Source: Xanthomonas sacchari
GTDB taxonomy: Bacteria; Pseudomonadota; Gammaproteobacteria; Xanthomonadales; Xanthomonadaceae
DNA length: 64,000 nucleotides
NCBI RefSeq assembly: GCF_024266585.1
Contig: NZ_CP100647.1
Coordinates: 2,523,001 to 2,587,000, forward strand
Direction of reading: 5' to 3'
Positions 34,236-42,890 of the stretch are shown in pieces; the first letter of the stretch is position 1; each line of letters opens with the position of its first letter. The notes under the pieces are model-generated. The model saw only the letters and a program-made list of their open reading frames with translations, made no database searches and was not told the origin of the DNA. The position numbers and the translations under genes are program-made.

Positions 34236-36606
34236 AGTTCCTAAGCGGCTTACCCGTCTTGAGCATGTGCCCGATGCGCGCCTGGGTCTTTTCCTGCTGG
34301 GCCAGTTCGACGAAGTGCTTGCGCTCGAGCTTGAGCAGCCATTCCTCGTCCACCAGCGCGCCGCGGTCGACCTCGCCGCCGCACAGCACGGTGGCGATGC
34401 GGGTGGCGATCTCGTAGTCGTATTCGCTGATGAAGCGGCCTTCCAGCATGTTGACCAGCAGCATCTTGAAGGTGGCGATGCCGACGTCGCCGGCGACCTG
34501 GATGCGTCGCGCCGGCAGCGGCGGGCGGTAGCCGCCCTCGGCCAGGGCGCGGGCCTCGGCCTTGGCGATGTACAGCGACTCGTAGCTGTTGAACACCACC
34601 TTGTCGGTGCCGCGCAGCAGGCCCAGTTCCTTGGCGTTGACCGCCGAGGTGGAGACCTTGGCCATGGCCACCGTCTCGAAGGTCTTCTTCAGTTCGGCGA
34701 ACACGTCGCCGCCCGGGCCCGCGGCCTGCGCCGCGCGCACCGCGATTTCCTTGAGGCCGCCGCCGGCCGGCAGCAGGCCCACGCCGGCCTCGACCAGGCC
34801 GATGTAGCTCTCCAGCGCGGCCACGGTCTTGGCGCTGTGCATCTGGAACTCGCAGCCGCCGCCCAGCGCCAGCCCGCGCACCGCCGCGACCACCGGCACC
34901 AGCGAATACTTGATGCGCTGGCTGGTGGCCTGGAAGTTGGCGACCATCGCCTCGAACGCGTCGACCTTGCCGGCCTGCAGCAGGCCCAGCGCGCCGGCCA
35001 GGTCGGCGCCGGCGGAGAACGGTTCCTTGTGCTGCCACAGCACCAGGCCCTTGAAGTCCTTCTCGGCGCGGCCGACCGCGTCCTGCAGGCCGTCCAGCAC
35101 CTGGTCGGAGACGGTGTTCATCTTGGTCTTGAAGCTGACCACGGCGATGTCGTCGCCGTCGTGCCACATGCGCAGGCCGTCGTTCTCGAACACGGTCTCG
35201 CCCTGCGCGAACTTCTCGCCCAGCAGCGGATCGGGGAAACGCTGGCGCTTGTACACCGGCAGCGCCGAGCGCGGCAGCTTGGCGTCGCGCGCCGGGCTGT
35301 ACGAGCCTTCGGCGGCGTGCACGCCGTCGCGGCCGTCGAACACCCAGTTCGGCAGCGGCGCGCTGCTCATGCTCTTGCCGGCGGCGATGTCGTCGGCGAT
35401 CCATTGCGCCACCTGCTTCCAGCCGGCGGCCTGCCAGGTCTCGAACGGGCCCAGCGCCCAGCCGTAGCCCCAGCGGATTGCCAGGTCGACGTCGCGCGCG
35501 GTCTCGGCGATGTCGGCCAGGTGGTAAGCGCTGTAGTGGAACAGGTCGCGGAAGGTCGCCCACAGGAACTGCGCCTGCGGGTGCTGGCTCTCGCGCAGCT
35601 TGGCGAACTTCTCGGCCGGGTGCTTGATCTTCAGGATCTCGACCACCTCCGGTGCGGCGGCGCGGTCGGCCGGGCGGTAGTCCTGCTTCTGCAGGTCCAG
35701 CACCACGATGTCCTTGCCGACCTTGCGGAAGATGCCGGCGCCGGTCTTCTGGCCGAGCGCGCCCTTGGCAATCAGCGCCTCCAGCCACTTCGGCGCCTTG
35801 AAGAAGGCATGCCAGGGATCATTCGGCAGGGTGTCGCCCATGGTCTTGATGACGTGGGCCATGGTGTCCAGGCCGACCACGTCGGAGGTGCGGTAGGTCG
35901 CCGACTTCGGACGGCCCACCAGCGGGCCGGTCAGGCCATCGACCTCGTCGAAGCCCAGGCCGAACTGCTCGGTGTGGTGGATGGTCGACAGGATCGAGAA
36001 CACGCCGATGCGGTTGCCGATGAAGTTCGGCGTGTCCTTGGCGTAGACCACGCCCTTGCCGAGGGTGGTGACCAGGAAGCTTTCCAGGCCTTCCAGCACC
36101 GCCGGCTCGGTGTGCTTGGCCGGGATCAGCTCGGCCAGGTGCATGTAACGCGGCGGGTTGAAGAAGTGCACGCCGCAGTAGCGGTGGCGCAGTTGCTCCG
36201 GCAGCACGTCGGACAGGGCGTTGATGCCCAGGCCGGAAGTGTTGGACGCCAGCACCGCATGGTCGGCCACGAACGGCGCGATCTTCTTGTACAGGTCCTG
36301 TTTCCAGTCCATGCGCTCGGCGATGGCTTCGATGATCAGGTCGCAGCCGCGCAGCTGTTCCAGCCCGGATTCGTAGTTGGCCGGGGTGATGGCCTCGGCC
36401 AGCGCGGTGCTGGCCAGCGGCGCCGGGCTGAGCTTGGTCAGGTTGGCGATCGCCTTGAGCACCACGCCGTCGGCGGGGCCCTCCTTGGCGGGAAGATCGA
36501 ACAGGACGGTGTCGACGCCGGCGTTGGTCAGGTGCGCAGCGATCTGCGCGCCCATCACGCCCGCGCCCAGGACGGCGGCACGGCGGACTAGCAGGGGATT
36601 GGACAT
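34234..36606 (-). CDS. 3-Hydroxyacyl-CoA dehydrogenase / enoyl-CoA hydratase fusion (HAD-ECH order)
   Basis: Two middle steps of fatty-acid beta-oxidation in one chain. 790 residues. NAD-binding HAD domain first (AAVLGAGVMGAQIAAHLTNA, about 8-190; VASNTSGLGI-like SNTSGLGINALS), HAD C-terminal domain (about 195-410; FIGNRIGVFS), then crotonase domain at the C-terminal end (about 470-700; FSAGADLAGAL, ALGGGCEFQMHS, GVGLLPAGGGLKE). E. coli FadB has the crotonase first, so this is the FadN-type order. Regulated presumably by the PsrA-like repressor gene just upstream (34 bases from its stop to this start). Confidence 0.94.
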   Translation of the reverse strand: MSNPLLVRRAAVLGAGVMGAQIAAHLTNAGVDTVLFDLPAKEGPADGVVLKAIANLTKLSPAPLASTALAEAITPANYESGLEQLRGCDLIIEAIAERMDWKQDLYKKIAPFVADHAVLASNTSGLGINALSDVLPEQLRHRYCGVHFFNPPRYMHLAELIPAKHTEPAVLEGLESFLVTTLGKGVVYAKDTPNFIGNRIGVFSILSTIHHTEQFGLGFDEVDGLTGPLVGRPKSATYRTSDVVGLDTMAHVIKTMGDTLPNDPWHAFFKAPKWLEALIAKGALGQKTGAGIFRKVGKDIVVLDLQKQDYRPADRAAAPEVVEILKIKHPAEKFAKLRESQHPQAQFLWATFRDLFHYSAYHLADIAETARDVDLAIRWGYGWALGPFETWQAAGWKQVAQWIADDIAAGKSMSSAPLPNWVFDGRDGVHAAEGSYSPARDAKLPRSALPVYKRQRFPDPLLGEKFAQGETVFENDGLRMWHDGDDIAVVSFKTKMNTVSDQVLDGLQDAVGRAEKDFKGLVLWQHKEPFSAGADLAGALGLLQAGKVDAFEAMVANFQATSQRIKYSLVPVVAAVRGLALGGGCEFQMHSAKTVAALESYIGLVEAGVGLLPAGGGLKEIAVRAAQAAGPGGDVFAELKKTFETVAMAKVSTSAVNAKELGLLRGTDKVVFNSYESLYIAKAEARALAEGGYRPPLPARRIQVAGDVGIATFKMLLVNMLEGRFISEYDYEIATRIATVLCGGEVDRGALVDEEWLLKLERKHFVELAQQEKTQARIGHMLKTGKPLRN

Positions 36607-36640
36607 AGCGATCAGCCTCTGTGGGTCAACGTTTGCGGGA

Positions 36641-37273
36641 TCAGGGCGCCGAGTGGGCGAGGAAGCCGGCTTCGGCGAAACGGATGAGTTCGCGGGCGGC
36701 GTGGGCGCGGTGCGCGCCCTCGCTGACGCCGGCGGGACGCTTGATCAGGCCGAAGTCGGCCATGGCGTAGGTCAGGGCGCCGGCCAGGAAGTCCAGGCGC
36801 CAGTACAGTTCCTGCTTGCTCAGCCCGGGCACGCAGGCGGCGATGGCCTTGCCGAACTCGCGCAGCACGTGGCCGTAGTGGTCGGACAGGAACTGGCGCA
36901 GGCTGTCGTTGTTCTCGGCGTAGGCGCGGGCGATCACCCGCACGAAGGCGCCGCCGCTCTGCCGCTCCTGGGCCATCGCCAGGGCCGGCTCGACGAAGGC
37001 CGCCAGCACCGGGCCGAGCTGGCCGGGATGCTGCCGCTGCGCGGCCTCCAGCTGCGCCATGCGCGCGGCGGTCATCTCGTCCATGCGCCGCCGGAACACC
37101 TCATTGACCAGGTTTTCCTTGGAGCCGAAGTGGTAGTTCACCGCGGCGATGTTGACGTCGGCCTGGCTGGTGACCTGGCGCAGCGAGGTGCCGGAAAAGC
37201 CGTGCTGCGCGAACAGTTCCTCGGCCGCGCTGAGGATGCGGTCCTTGGTGGAGAAGTGCGCTTGCTTTGCCAT
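36641..37273 (-). CDS. psrA: TetR-family repressor, PsrA-like (fatty-acid metabolism)
   Basis: 210 residues from the ATG at 37273 (MAKQAHFSTKDRILSAAEEL); a 7-residue extension is less likely. N-terminal HTH (about 12-58; FSGTSLRQVTSQADVNIAAV followed by NYHFGSKENLV) closely matches Pseudomonas PsrA, including the recognition helix. The C-terminal domain also follows PsrA (LSDHYGHVLREFGKAI, ELYWRLDFLAGALTYAM). PsrA releases DNA on binding long-chain acyl-CoA and controls beta-oxidation genes and itself. It lies upstream of the beta-oxidation genes and has a perfect PsrA-type palindrome before its start. The symbol is by analogy. Confidence 0.85.
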   Translation of the reverse strand: MAKQAHFSTKDRILSAAEELFAQHGFSGTSLRQVTSQADVNIAAVNYHFGSKENLVNEVFRRRMDEMTAARMAQLEAAQRQHPGQLGPVLAAFVEPALAMAQERQSGGAFVRVIARAYAENNDSLRQFLSDHYGHVLREFGKAIAACVPGLSKQELYWRLDFLAGALTYAMADFGLIKRPAGVSEGAHRAHAARELIRFAEAGFLAHSAP

Positions 37274-37290
37274 GCGGCCGCCAGAATCAA

Positions 37291-37306
37291 TCAAACGATT
37301 GTTTGA
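37291..37306. promoter_or_regulatory. PsrA-type operator TCAAACGATTGTTTGA
   Basis: Perfect inverted repeat TCAAAC-GATT-GTTTGA, matching the known PsrA box (C/G)AAAC-N2-4-GTTT(G/C). It ends 17 bases upstream of the repressor start, the position for autorepression. Confidence 0.8.
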
Positions 37307-37387
37307 GTCTAGGCCCGGGCGGCGGGGGCGTCATGCTGCTTTGCAGCACGATTCAGGCCTGGCCGTGCAAAGCCGGCGCCGATTGGA

Positions 37388-37441
37388 TAGAATTGTCCAT
37401 CGCAATTCTGGCTAAGCCCGCGTTTTGACGCGGGTTTTTTT
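37388..37441 (+). terminator. Orphan hairpin pair with T-run upstream of ndk
   Basis: First a 7-bp stem AGAATTG / CAATTCT, then CCCGCG / CGCGGG (37417-37434) followed by seven T. No plus-strand gene lies upstream. A TAGAAT box at 37388-37393 could drive a transcript of about 40 bases ending here, so this may be a tiny RNA or an attenuator in the ndk leader. Confidence 0.6.
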
Positions 37442-37488
37442 CATGTTAACCTCGGGCCTTCAGTGGCCCGCCCAACGGAGAACTTTCC

Positions 37489-37914
37489 ATGGCGCTGGAG
37501 CGCACCCTGTCCATCATCAAGCCCGATGCCGTCGCCAAGAACGTCATCGGCGAAATCTACTCGCGCTTCGAGAAGGCCGGCCTGAAGGTCGTGGCCGCCA
37601 AGTACAAGCAGCTGTCGCGCCGCGAGGCCGAGGGCTTCTACGCGGTGCACCGCGAGCGTCCGTTCTTCAACGCGCTGGTCGAATTCATGATCTCCGGCCC
37701 GGTGATGATCCAGGCGCTGGAAGGCGAGAATGCCGTGGCCGCGCACCGCGACCTGCTGGGCGCCACCAACCCGAAGGACGCCGCGCCGGGCACCATCCGC
37801 GCCGACTTCGCCGATTCGATCGACGCCAACGCCGCGCACGGCTCTGACTCGGTCGAGAACGCCGCCAACGAAGTGGCGTATTTCTTCGCCGCCACCGAAG
37901 TGGTTTCGCGCTAA
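37489..37914 (+). CDS. ndk: Nucleoside diphosphate kinase
   Basis: Balances nucleoside triphosphate pools by phosphate transfer through a phospho-His intermediate. 141 residues, standard length. Starts [18 protein letters not shown]; active site NAAHGSDS with the catalytic His (about 117); [17 protein letters not shown] binds nucleotide. Ribosome-binding site GGAG 11 bases before the ATG. First gene of a colinear run through moeA; rlmN follows after 11 bases, as in E. coli. Confidence 0.98.
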   Translation: MALERTLSIIKPDAVAKNVIGEIYSRFEKAGLKVVAAKYKQLSRREAEGFYAVHRERPFFNALVEFMISGPVMIQALEGENAVAAHRDLLGATNPKDAAPGTIRADFADSIDANAAHGSDSVENAANEVAYFFAATEVVSR

Positions 37915-37925
37915 GCGAGGTCGTC

Positions 37926-39131
37926 GTGAACGAGGTCGTCCATCCTTCCTTGGCCATCGCCGATCCCGTGCGGAACGGCGCGTCGGCCAAGCAGAACCTG
38001 CTCGACCTCGATCGCGCGGGCCTGGAGCATTTCTTCGCCGAGACCCTTGGCGAAGCGCGCTACCGGGCCCATCAGGTGATGAAGTGGATCCATCACCGCT
38101 ACGTCACCGACTTCGACCAGATGACCGACCTCGGCAAGGCGCTGCGCGCCAAGCTGCAGCAGCATGCCGAGGTCGTCGTCCCCAACATCGTGTTCGACAA
38201 GCCCTCCGCCGACGGCACCCACAAGTGGCTGCTGGCGATGGGCGTGGACGGCAAGAACGCGATCGAGACCGTGTACATCCCCGACAAGACCCGCGGCACG
38301 CTGTGCGTGTCCTCGCAGGTCGGCTGCGGGCTCAACTGCACCTTCTGTTCCACCGCCACCCAGGGCTTCAACCGCAACCTGTCCACCGCCGAGATCATCG
38401 GCCAGGTGTGGGTGGCGGCGCGGCATCTGGGCAACGTGCCGCACCAGATGCGTCGTCTCACCAACGTGGTGATGATGGGCATGGGCGAGCCGCTGATGAA
38501 TTTTGACAACGTCGTGCGCGCGATGAGCGTGATGCGCGACGACCTGGGCTACGGCCTGGCCAACAAGCGCGTGACCCTGTCGACCTCGGGCCTGGTGCCG
38601 CAGATCGACCGCCTGTCCAGCGAGAGCGACGTGTCGCTGGCGGTGTCGCTGCACGCGCCCAACGACGCGCTGCGCGAGTCCCTGGTCCCGCTCAACAAGA
38701 AATACCCGATCGCCGAACTGATGGCGGCCTGCGCGCGCTACCTGCGCGCCAACAAGCGCCGCGAGTCGGTGACGTTCGAATACACCCTGATGAAGGGAAT
38801 CAACGACCAGCCCGAGCACGCACGGCAACTGGCGCGGCTGATGCGCCAGTTCGACAACGCGGTGCAGGCGGCGAACGCCGGCAAGGTCAACCTGATTCCG
38901 TTCAATCCGTTTCCCGGCACGCGCTACGAGCGCTCCGGCGACACCGAGATCCGCGCGTTCCAGAAGATCCTGCTGGATGCGCAGGTGCTGACCATGGTGC
39001 GGCGCACGCGCGGCGACGACATCGACGCGGCGTGTGGGCAGCTCAAGGGGCAGGTCATGGACCGCACCCGTCGCCAGGCCGAGTTCAAGCGCGAATTGCA
39101 GACGCGGGCGGATCGGGATGCGGCGGCGTAA
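37926..39131 (+). CDS. rlmN: Dual-specificity 23S rRNA/tRNA adenine C2-methyltransferase RlmN (radical SAM)
   Basis: Methylates A2503 of 23S rRNA and A37 of some tRNAs. 401 residues. Radical SAM cluster motif [17 protein letters not shown] with CxxxCxxC (about 133-140), [22 protein letters not shown], and the C-terminal catalytic region [17 protein letters not shown] with the methyl-accepting Cys. Start ATG 37926 close to ndk. The last 14 bases overlap pilF. Confidence 0.97.
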   Translation: MNEVVHPSLAIADPVRNGASAKQNLLDLDRAGLEHFFAETLGEARYRAHQVMKWIHHRYVTDFDQMTDLGKALRAKLQQHAEVVVPNIVFDKPSADGTHKWLLAMGVDGKNAIETVYIPDKTRGTLCVSSQVGCGLNCTFCSTATQGFNRNLSTAEIIGQVWVAARHLGNVPHQMRRLTNVVMMGMGEPLMNFDNVVRAMSVMRDDLGYGLANKRVTLSTSGLVPQIDRLSSESDVSLAVSLHAPNDALRESLVPLNKKYPIAELMAACARYLRANKRRESVTFEYTLMKGINDQPEHARQLARLMRQFDNAVQAANAGKVNLIPFNPFPGTRYERSGDTEIRAFQKILLDAQVLTMVRRTRGDDIDAACGQLKGQVMDRTRRQAEFKRELQTRADRDAAA

Positions 39132-39936
39132 CCAGGGCTTCTGCTTCGGGGCGGCGGCGACCGTGTTGCTGGCCTTGCCCGGCTGCAACTGGATCGCGGC
39201 CAAGACCGGCACCGTGCGCACCGCCGAGCAGGTGCAGCCGCATTACGCGTTCCGCGACAGCCGCGCGGTGAAGTCGCGCGTCGCTTTGCAGGAACAGCTT
39301 GGCCTGGCCGCCAACGGCTTGGCCTCCGGCGACCTGGACGCCGCGCAGACGCATGCGCGCAAGGCGCTGTCGCTGGACCCGGAGTCGGTGGAGGCGCTGA
39401 CCGTGCTGGCGGTGGTCGCCGATCGCCGCGGCGACGCCGCCGGCGCCGGCGCGCTGTACCGCAAGGCCGCGGAGCTGGCGCCGAGCAGCGGCGCGACCTT
39501 GAACAACTACGGCGCCTGGCTGTGCGCGAACGGCTCGCCGGCCGAGTCGCTGGCCTGGTTCGACCGTGCGCTCGCGCTGCAGGACTACGCCACGCCGGCC
39601 TCGGCGCTGGCCAATGCCGGCGGCTGCGCCTTGCAGGTCGGTCAGCGCGAACGCGGCGAGCGCGACCTGCGCAAGGCGCTGGAGCTGGATCCGGACAACG
39701 CCTATGCGCTGGAGGCGATGGCGCGCAACGAGGCCGCGCAGGGGCGCTTTTTCGAGGCGCGGGCCTTCTCCGAGCGGCGGCTGGCGGCTGCGCCCGCCAC
39801 CGCTTCCGTGTTACAACTTGCTATTCAGATTGAGCAAAGGCTGGGCGACAAGGCTGCCGCCGGCCGTTACCAACAGCGGTTGCGCAAGGAGTTTCCCGAT
39901 GCCGCGACCACGACACCCGGGGCTAGTGCATTGTGA
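39118..39936 (+). CDS. pilF: Type IV pilus biogenesis lipoprotein PilF/PilW (TPR pilotin)
   Basis: Outer-membrane lipoprotein that helps localise and multimerise the PilQ secretin. 272 residues from the ATG at 39118; the longer frame upstream lies inside rlmN. Arg-rich N-terminus, hydrophobic stretch and lipobox LPGC (about residue 24), then about five TPR repeats ([60 protein letters not shown]). Position between rlmN and rodZ is the same as in E. coli and Pseudomonas. Stop overlaps the rodZ GTG. Confidence 0.92.
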   Translation: MRRRNQGFCFGAAATVLLALPGCNWIAAKTGTVRTAEQVQPHYAFRDSRAVKSRVALQEQLGLAANGLASGDLDAAQTHARKALSLDPESVEALTVLAVVADRRGDAAGAGALYRKAAELAPSSGATLNNYGAWLCANGSPAESLAWFDRALALQDYATPASALANAGGCALQVGQRERGERDLRKALELDPDNAYALEAMARNEAAQGRFFEARAFSERRLAAAPATASVLQLAIQIEQRLGDKAAAGRYQQRLRKEFPDAATTTPGASAL

Positions 39937-40814
39937 TCAGTGATTCCAATCCGAACGCTTTCGATGGCGCCAAAGGCTGCGGGCAACAGCTCCGCGAAGC
40001 GCGCGAAGCGGCGGGCCTGAGCATCGACGACGTCGGTGGCCGGTTGCGCATGCCGGTGCATGTGGTGCAGGCGCTCGAGTCGGAGCAGTGGCAGCGCCTC
40101 GGCGCGCCGGTGTTCGTGCGCGGGCAGTTGCGCAGCTATGCGCGCCTGCTCGGCGTGGATCTGGAGCCGTTGCTGCAGACCGCGCAGATCGCGCCGGTGC
40201 AGCCGGTGGAGCTGATCAGCCACACGCACACGCCGCCGCTGCGGCGCATGCTCGAGAGCGCCACGCGGCGCATGGTCTATGTGGTGATCACCGCCGGACT
40301 GGCGGTGCCGGTGTGGTACGCCACCCGCAGCCACTTCGCCGACGATGGCGGTCCCAGCACCGCCTCGCTGGACGTGGTGCCGGGCGCGCCCGGCAGTCCC
40401 GCCGCGGCAACGGCGACACCGGTCAATGGCACTGCGGCGGCAGCGGTACCGGCCGCACCGGCGGCCGCGCGGCCGGCGGCGAACACCGCGCCGTACATCG
40501 CGTCGCTGACGCCGATGCCGCGTCCGGCGCAGGAAGCGGAGCCGGAGAAGAAGGGGCTGAGCCTGTCGTTCCAGGGCGACAGCTGGGTGCAGGTCCTCGC
40601 GCCGGACGGCACACCGGTGGAAAAGGCGTTGCTCAAGGCAGGCGAGAGCCGTACCTATGCGCCGGGCCAGGTCGGGCGCGTGGTGCTGGGCAATGCGTCA
40701 GCGGTCCAGGTTCAGCAAGCCGGGAGTACCGTGGATCTGACCCCGTTCAGGCGCGCGAACGTGGCGCGCTTTGCGGTATCCTCTGACGGTTCCGTGGTGC
40801 CTGCCTCCGAGTGA
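39933..40814 (+). CDS. rodZ: Cytoskeletal protein RodZ-like (HTH, TM, DUF4115)
   Basis: Links MreB to the membrane and affects rod shape. 293 residues from a GTG that overlaps the pilF stop (GTGA). Cytoplasmic HTH_25 domain (about 15-85; LREAREAAGLSIDDVGGRLR, VFVRGQLRSYARLLG), one transmembrane helix (about 110-130; MVYVVITAGLAVPVWYA), an Ala/Pro/Thr-rich periplasmic linker, and the C-terminal DUF4115 beta domain (about 205-285; LSLSFQGDSWVQVLAPDGTP, RVVLGNASAVQVQQAGSTVD). In E. coli ispG and hisS follow; here yfgM comes next. Confidence 0.9.
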   Translation: MISDSNPNAFDGAKGCGQQLREAREAAGLSIDDVGGRLRMPVHVVQALESEQWQRLGAPVFVRGQLRSYARLLGVDLEPLLQTAQIAPVQPVELISHTHTPPLRRMLESATRRMVYVVITAGLAVPVWYATRSHFADDGGPSTASLDVVPGAPGSPAAATATPVNGTAAAAVPAAPAAARPAANTAPYIASLTPMPRPAQEAEPEKKGLSLSFQGDSWVQVLAPDGTPVEKALLKAGESRTYAPGQVGRVVLGNASAVQVQQAGSTVDLTPFRRANVARFAVSSDGSVVPASE

Positions 40815-40878
40815 CGGCGGCGCGGTTCCTCATCTTCAACATTCCATGTCCCGTCGTAGCGGCGGGGCGAGAGTACGC

Positions 40879-41517
40879 ATGGCGATTGACGACCTGCTCG
40901 ACGAGCACGAACAAAGCGAACGCGTCCGCACTTGGCTCAGGAAGAACGGCGCCGGCCTGATCGGCGGCATCGTCCTGGGCATTGGCGCGATCATCGGCTG
41001 GCAGTGGTGGACCAAGCAGCGGTCCAACGACCTGGCCCAGGCCAATGCCCGTTACGAGGCGGTGCTCAAGAGCATCCAGGCCAATCAGCTGGACAAGGCC
41101 GCCAAGGAGATGGCCGAACTGCAGCAGGGCTCGACCAACATCTACGCCGAACTGGCGGCGCTGCGCCTGGCCAAGGCGCAGGTCGATGCCGGCAAGTCCG
41201 AGGCTGCGCTGACCACGCTGCGTGCGCTCAAGGCCGACGGCGAAATAAAGGTGCTGGTCGACCATCGCGTGGCGCGGCTGCTGATTTCCGGCGGCAAGCC
41301 GCAGGATGCGCTGCCGCTGGTGGCCTCGGCCACCGATGCGCAGGGCCTGGAGATCCGTGGCGATGCGCTGATCGCGCAGGGCAAGCGCGACGCGGCGCGC
41401 GATGCGTACGCCAAGGCGCTGACCAGCCTGGACGTGGCCTCGCCGCAGCGGCGCGTGGTCGAAATGAAATTGATGGATGCGGGCGGCAGCGTGCCGAATG
41501 CCGCGGAGCCGATCTGA
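40879..41517 (+). CDS. YfgM-like membrane-anchored TPR protein
   Basis: Ancillary periplasmic chaperone of the SecYEG translocon in E. coli. 212 residues from the ATG at 40879 (MAIDDLLDEHEQSERVRTWL); an upstream ATG at 40846 adds residues unlike the family. One helix (about 22-42; GAGLIGGIVLGIGAIIGWQW), then a TPR_21 region (about 50-200). Stop overlaps the bamB start (TGATG), the YfgM-BamB pair being conserved. Confidence 0.9.
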   Translation: MAIDDLLDEHEQSERVRTWLRKNGAGLIGGIVLGIGAIIGWQWWTKQRSNDLAQANARYEAVLKSIQANQLDKAAKEMAELQQGSTNIYAELAALRLAKAQVDAGKSEAALTTLRALKADGEIKVLVDHRVARLLISGGKPQDALPLVASATDAQGLEIRGDALIAQGKRDAARDAYAKALTSLDVASPQRRVVEMKLMDAGGSVPNAAEPI

Positions 41518-42872
41518 TGAAGGTAGTCATGTTCAAGCGTGTCGCCACCGTGGCCCTGCTGGGTCTGGCGCTGTCCGGTTGCAGCACTGTCAAGGGCTGG
41601 TTCGCCGGCAAGGATGCGGCCGCCAAGAAGGCCGCCGAGCCGGCCGAGCTGGTCGATTTCACGCCGTCGGTGAAGGTGGTGAAGCTGTGGTCCACCGACG
41701 CCGGCAAGGGCGAGCGCCGCATCGGCGTGCGCCAGCACCCGGTGGTGGCCGACGGCAAGGTGTATGCGGCCGCGACCTCCGGCACGGTCTACGCGCTGGA
41801 CCTGCAGACCGGCAAGACGCTCTGGGAATACGACGCCAAGCAGGCGCGCAAGCAGCAGCTGTCGCAGGCCGAGGACCAGCCGAAGAGCCAGGTCGAGAGC
41901 GAGTCAGGCAAGAACCTGTCCAAGGACGAGCGCGCCGCCTACAAGCAGCGCCTGCGCAACGAGAAGCTGCAGGCCAAGGAGCGCAAGCGCCTGGAGAAGA
42001 AGCGTCCGCTGCCGCGCTTTGCCGGCGGCCCCGGCGTGGGCGACGGCCTGGTGGTGGTCGGTGCGCTGGATGGCGAGGTGATCGCCCTCGATGCCGCCAC
42101 CGGTACCGAGAAGTGGCGCGCCCAGGTCCCCAACGAAGTGATCGCCGCGCCGGTGATCGCGCAGAACACGGTGTTTGTGCGCAGCAACGACGGCCGCACC
42201 ACCGCCTTCGATGCCGCGACCGGCCAGCAGCGCTGGTTCAATGCGCAGGAGCTGCCGAGCCTGACCGTGCGCGGCAACGCGCCGGTGGTGGCCGGTCCGG
42301 GCGTGCTGTTCATCGGCAACGACGACGGCAGCCTGGCCGCGCTGGCGATGCAGGACGGTCGCGTGCTGTGGGAGCAGACCATCGGCGTGCCGGAAGGCCG
42401 TACCGAGCTGGAGCGCATGGCCGACGTCGACGGCGCGCCGGTGCTCGACGGCACCACGCTGTACGCGACCAGCTTCAAGAACCAGACCGTGGCGCTGGAA
42501 GGCCCGAGCGGCCGCCCGCTGTGGAGCCGCGACCATGGCGGTGCCGGCGGTGTCGGCGTCAGCTCCGGCAACGTGGTGGTGGCCGACAATGCCGGCACCG
42601 TGTGGGCGCTGGACAAGGCGTCCGGATCGGCGATGTGGTCGCAGCCGGGGCTGGCGCGCCGTTCGCTGACCGGCGTGGCGATCCAGGGCGATTACGCCGT
42701 GGTCGGCGACTACAAGGGCTATCTGCACTGGCTCCGGCTCGACAACGGCGAGTTCGCCGCGCGCGAGCGGGTGGGGCGCAAGCCGCTGGTGGCGCAGCCG
42801 GTGGTCGCGGACGGGATCCTGCTGATGCAGAACACCAAAGGCGACCTGACCGCGTTCCGGTTGGGTCAATAA
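41517..42872 (+). CDS. bamB: Outer membrane protein assembly factor BamB, with charged insertion
   Basis: Beta-propeller lipoprotein of the BAM complex. 451 residues against 392 in E. coli. Lipobox LSGC (about residue 21). PQQ-like blade motifs recur (DGKVYAAATSGTVYALDLQT, GLVVVGALDGEVIALDAATG, VLFIGNDDGSLAALAMQDG, GNVVVADNAGTVWALDKASG). Between the first and second blade (about 103-165) lies a Lys/Glu/Gln/Arg-rich helical segment of about 60 residues, absent from E. coli BamB and accounting for the extra length. A second ATG at 41529 is also a possible start. der follows after 18 bases. Confidence 0.94.
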   Translation: MKVVMFKRVATVALLGLALSGCSTVKGWFAGKDAAAKKAAEPAELVDFTPSVKVVKLWSTDAGKGERRIGVRQHPVVADGKVYAAATSGTVYALDLQTGKTLWEYDAKQARKQQLSQAEDQPKSQVESESGKNLSKDERAAYKQRLRNEKLQAKERKRLEKKRPLPRFAGGPGVGDGLVVVGALDGEVIALDAATGTEKWRAQVPNEVIAAPVIAQNTVFVRSNDGRTTAFDAATGQQRWFNAQELPSLTVRGNAPVVAGPGVLFIGNDDGSLAALAMQDGRVLWEQTIGVPEGRTELERMADVDGAPVLDGTTLYATSFKNQTVALEGPSGRPLWSRDHGGAGGVGVSSGNVVVADNAGTVWALDKASGSAMWSQPGLARRSLTGVAIQGDYAVVGDYKGYLHWLRLDNGEFAARERVGRKPLVAQPVVADGILLMQNTKGDLTAFRLGQ

Positions 42873-42890
42873 CAAGGGAAGGATGTCGCG

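Noticed and set aside
34267-36591. 774-residue open frame opposite the HAD-ECH gene
   Set aside because: Antisense shadow, no signal, no domain.
37307-37488. tRNA gene
   Set aside because: Hairpins are present but no cloverleaf, anticodon loop or TTCGA-type arm can be folded.
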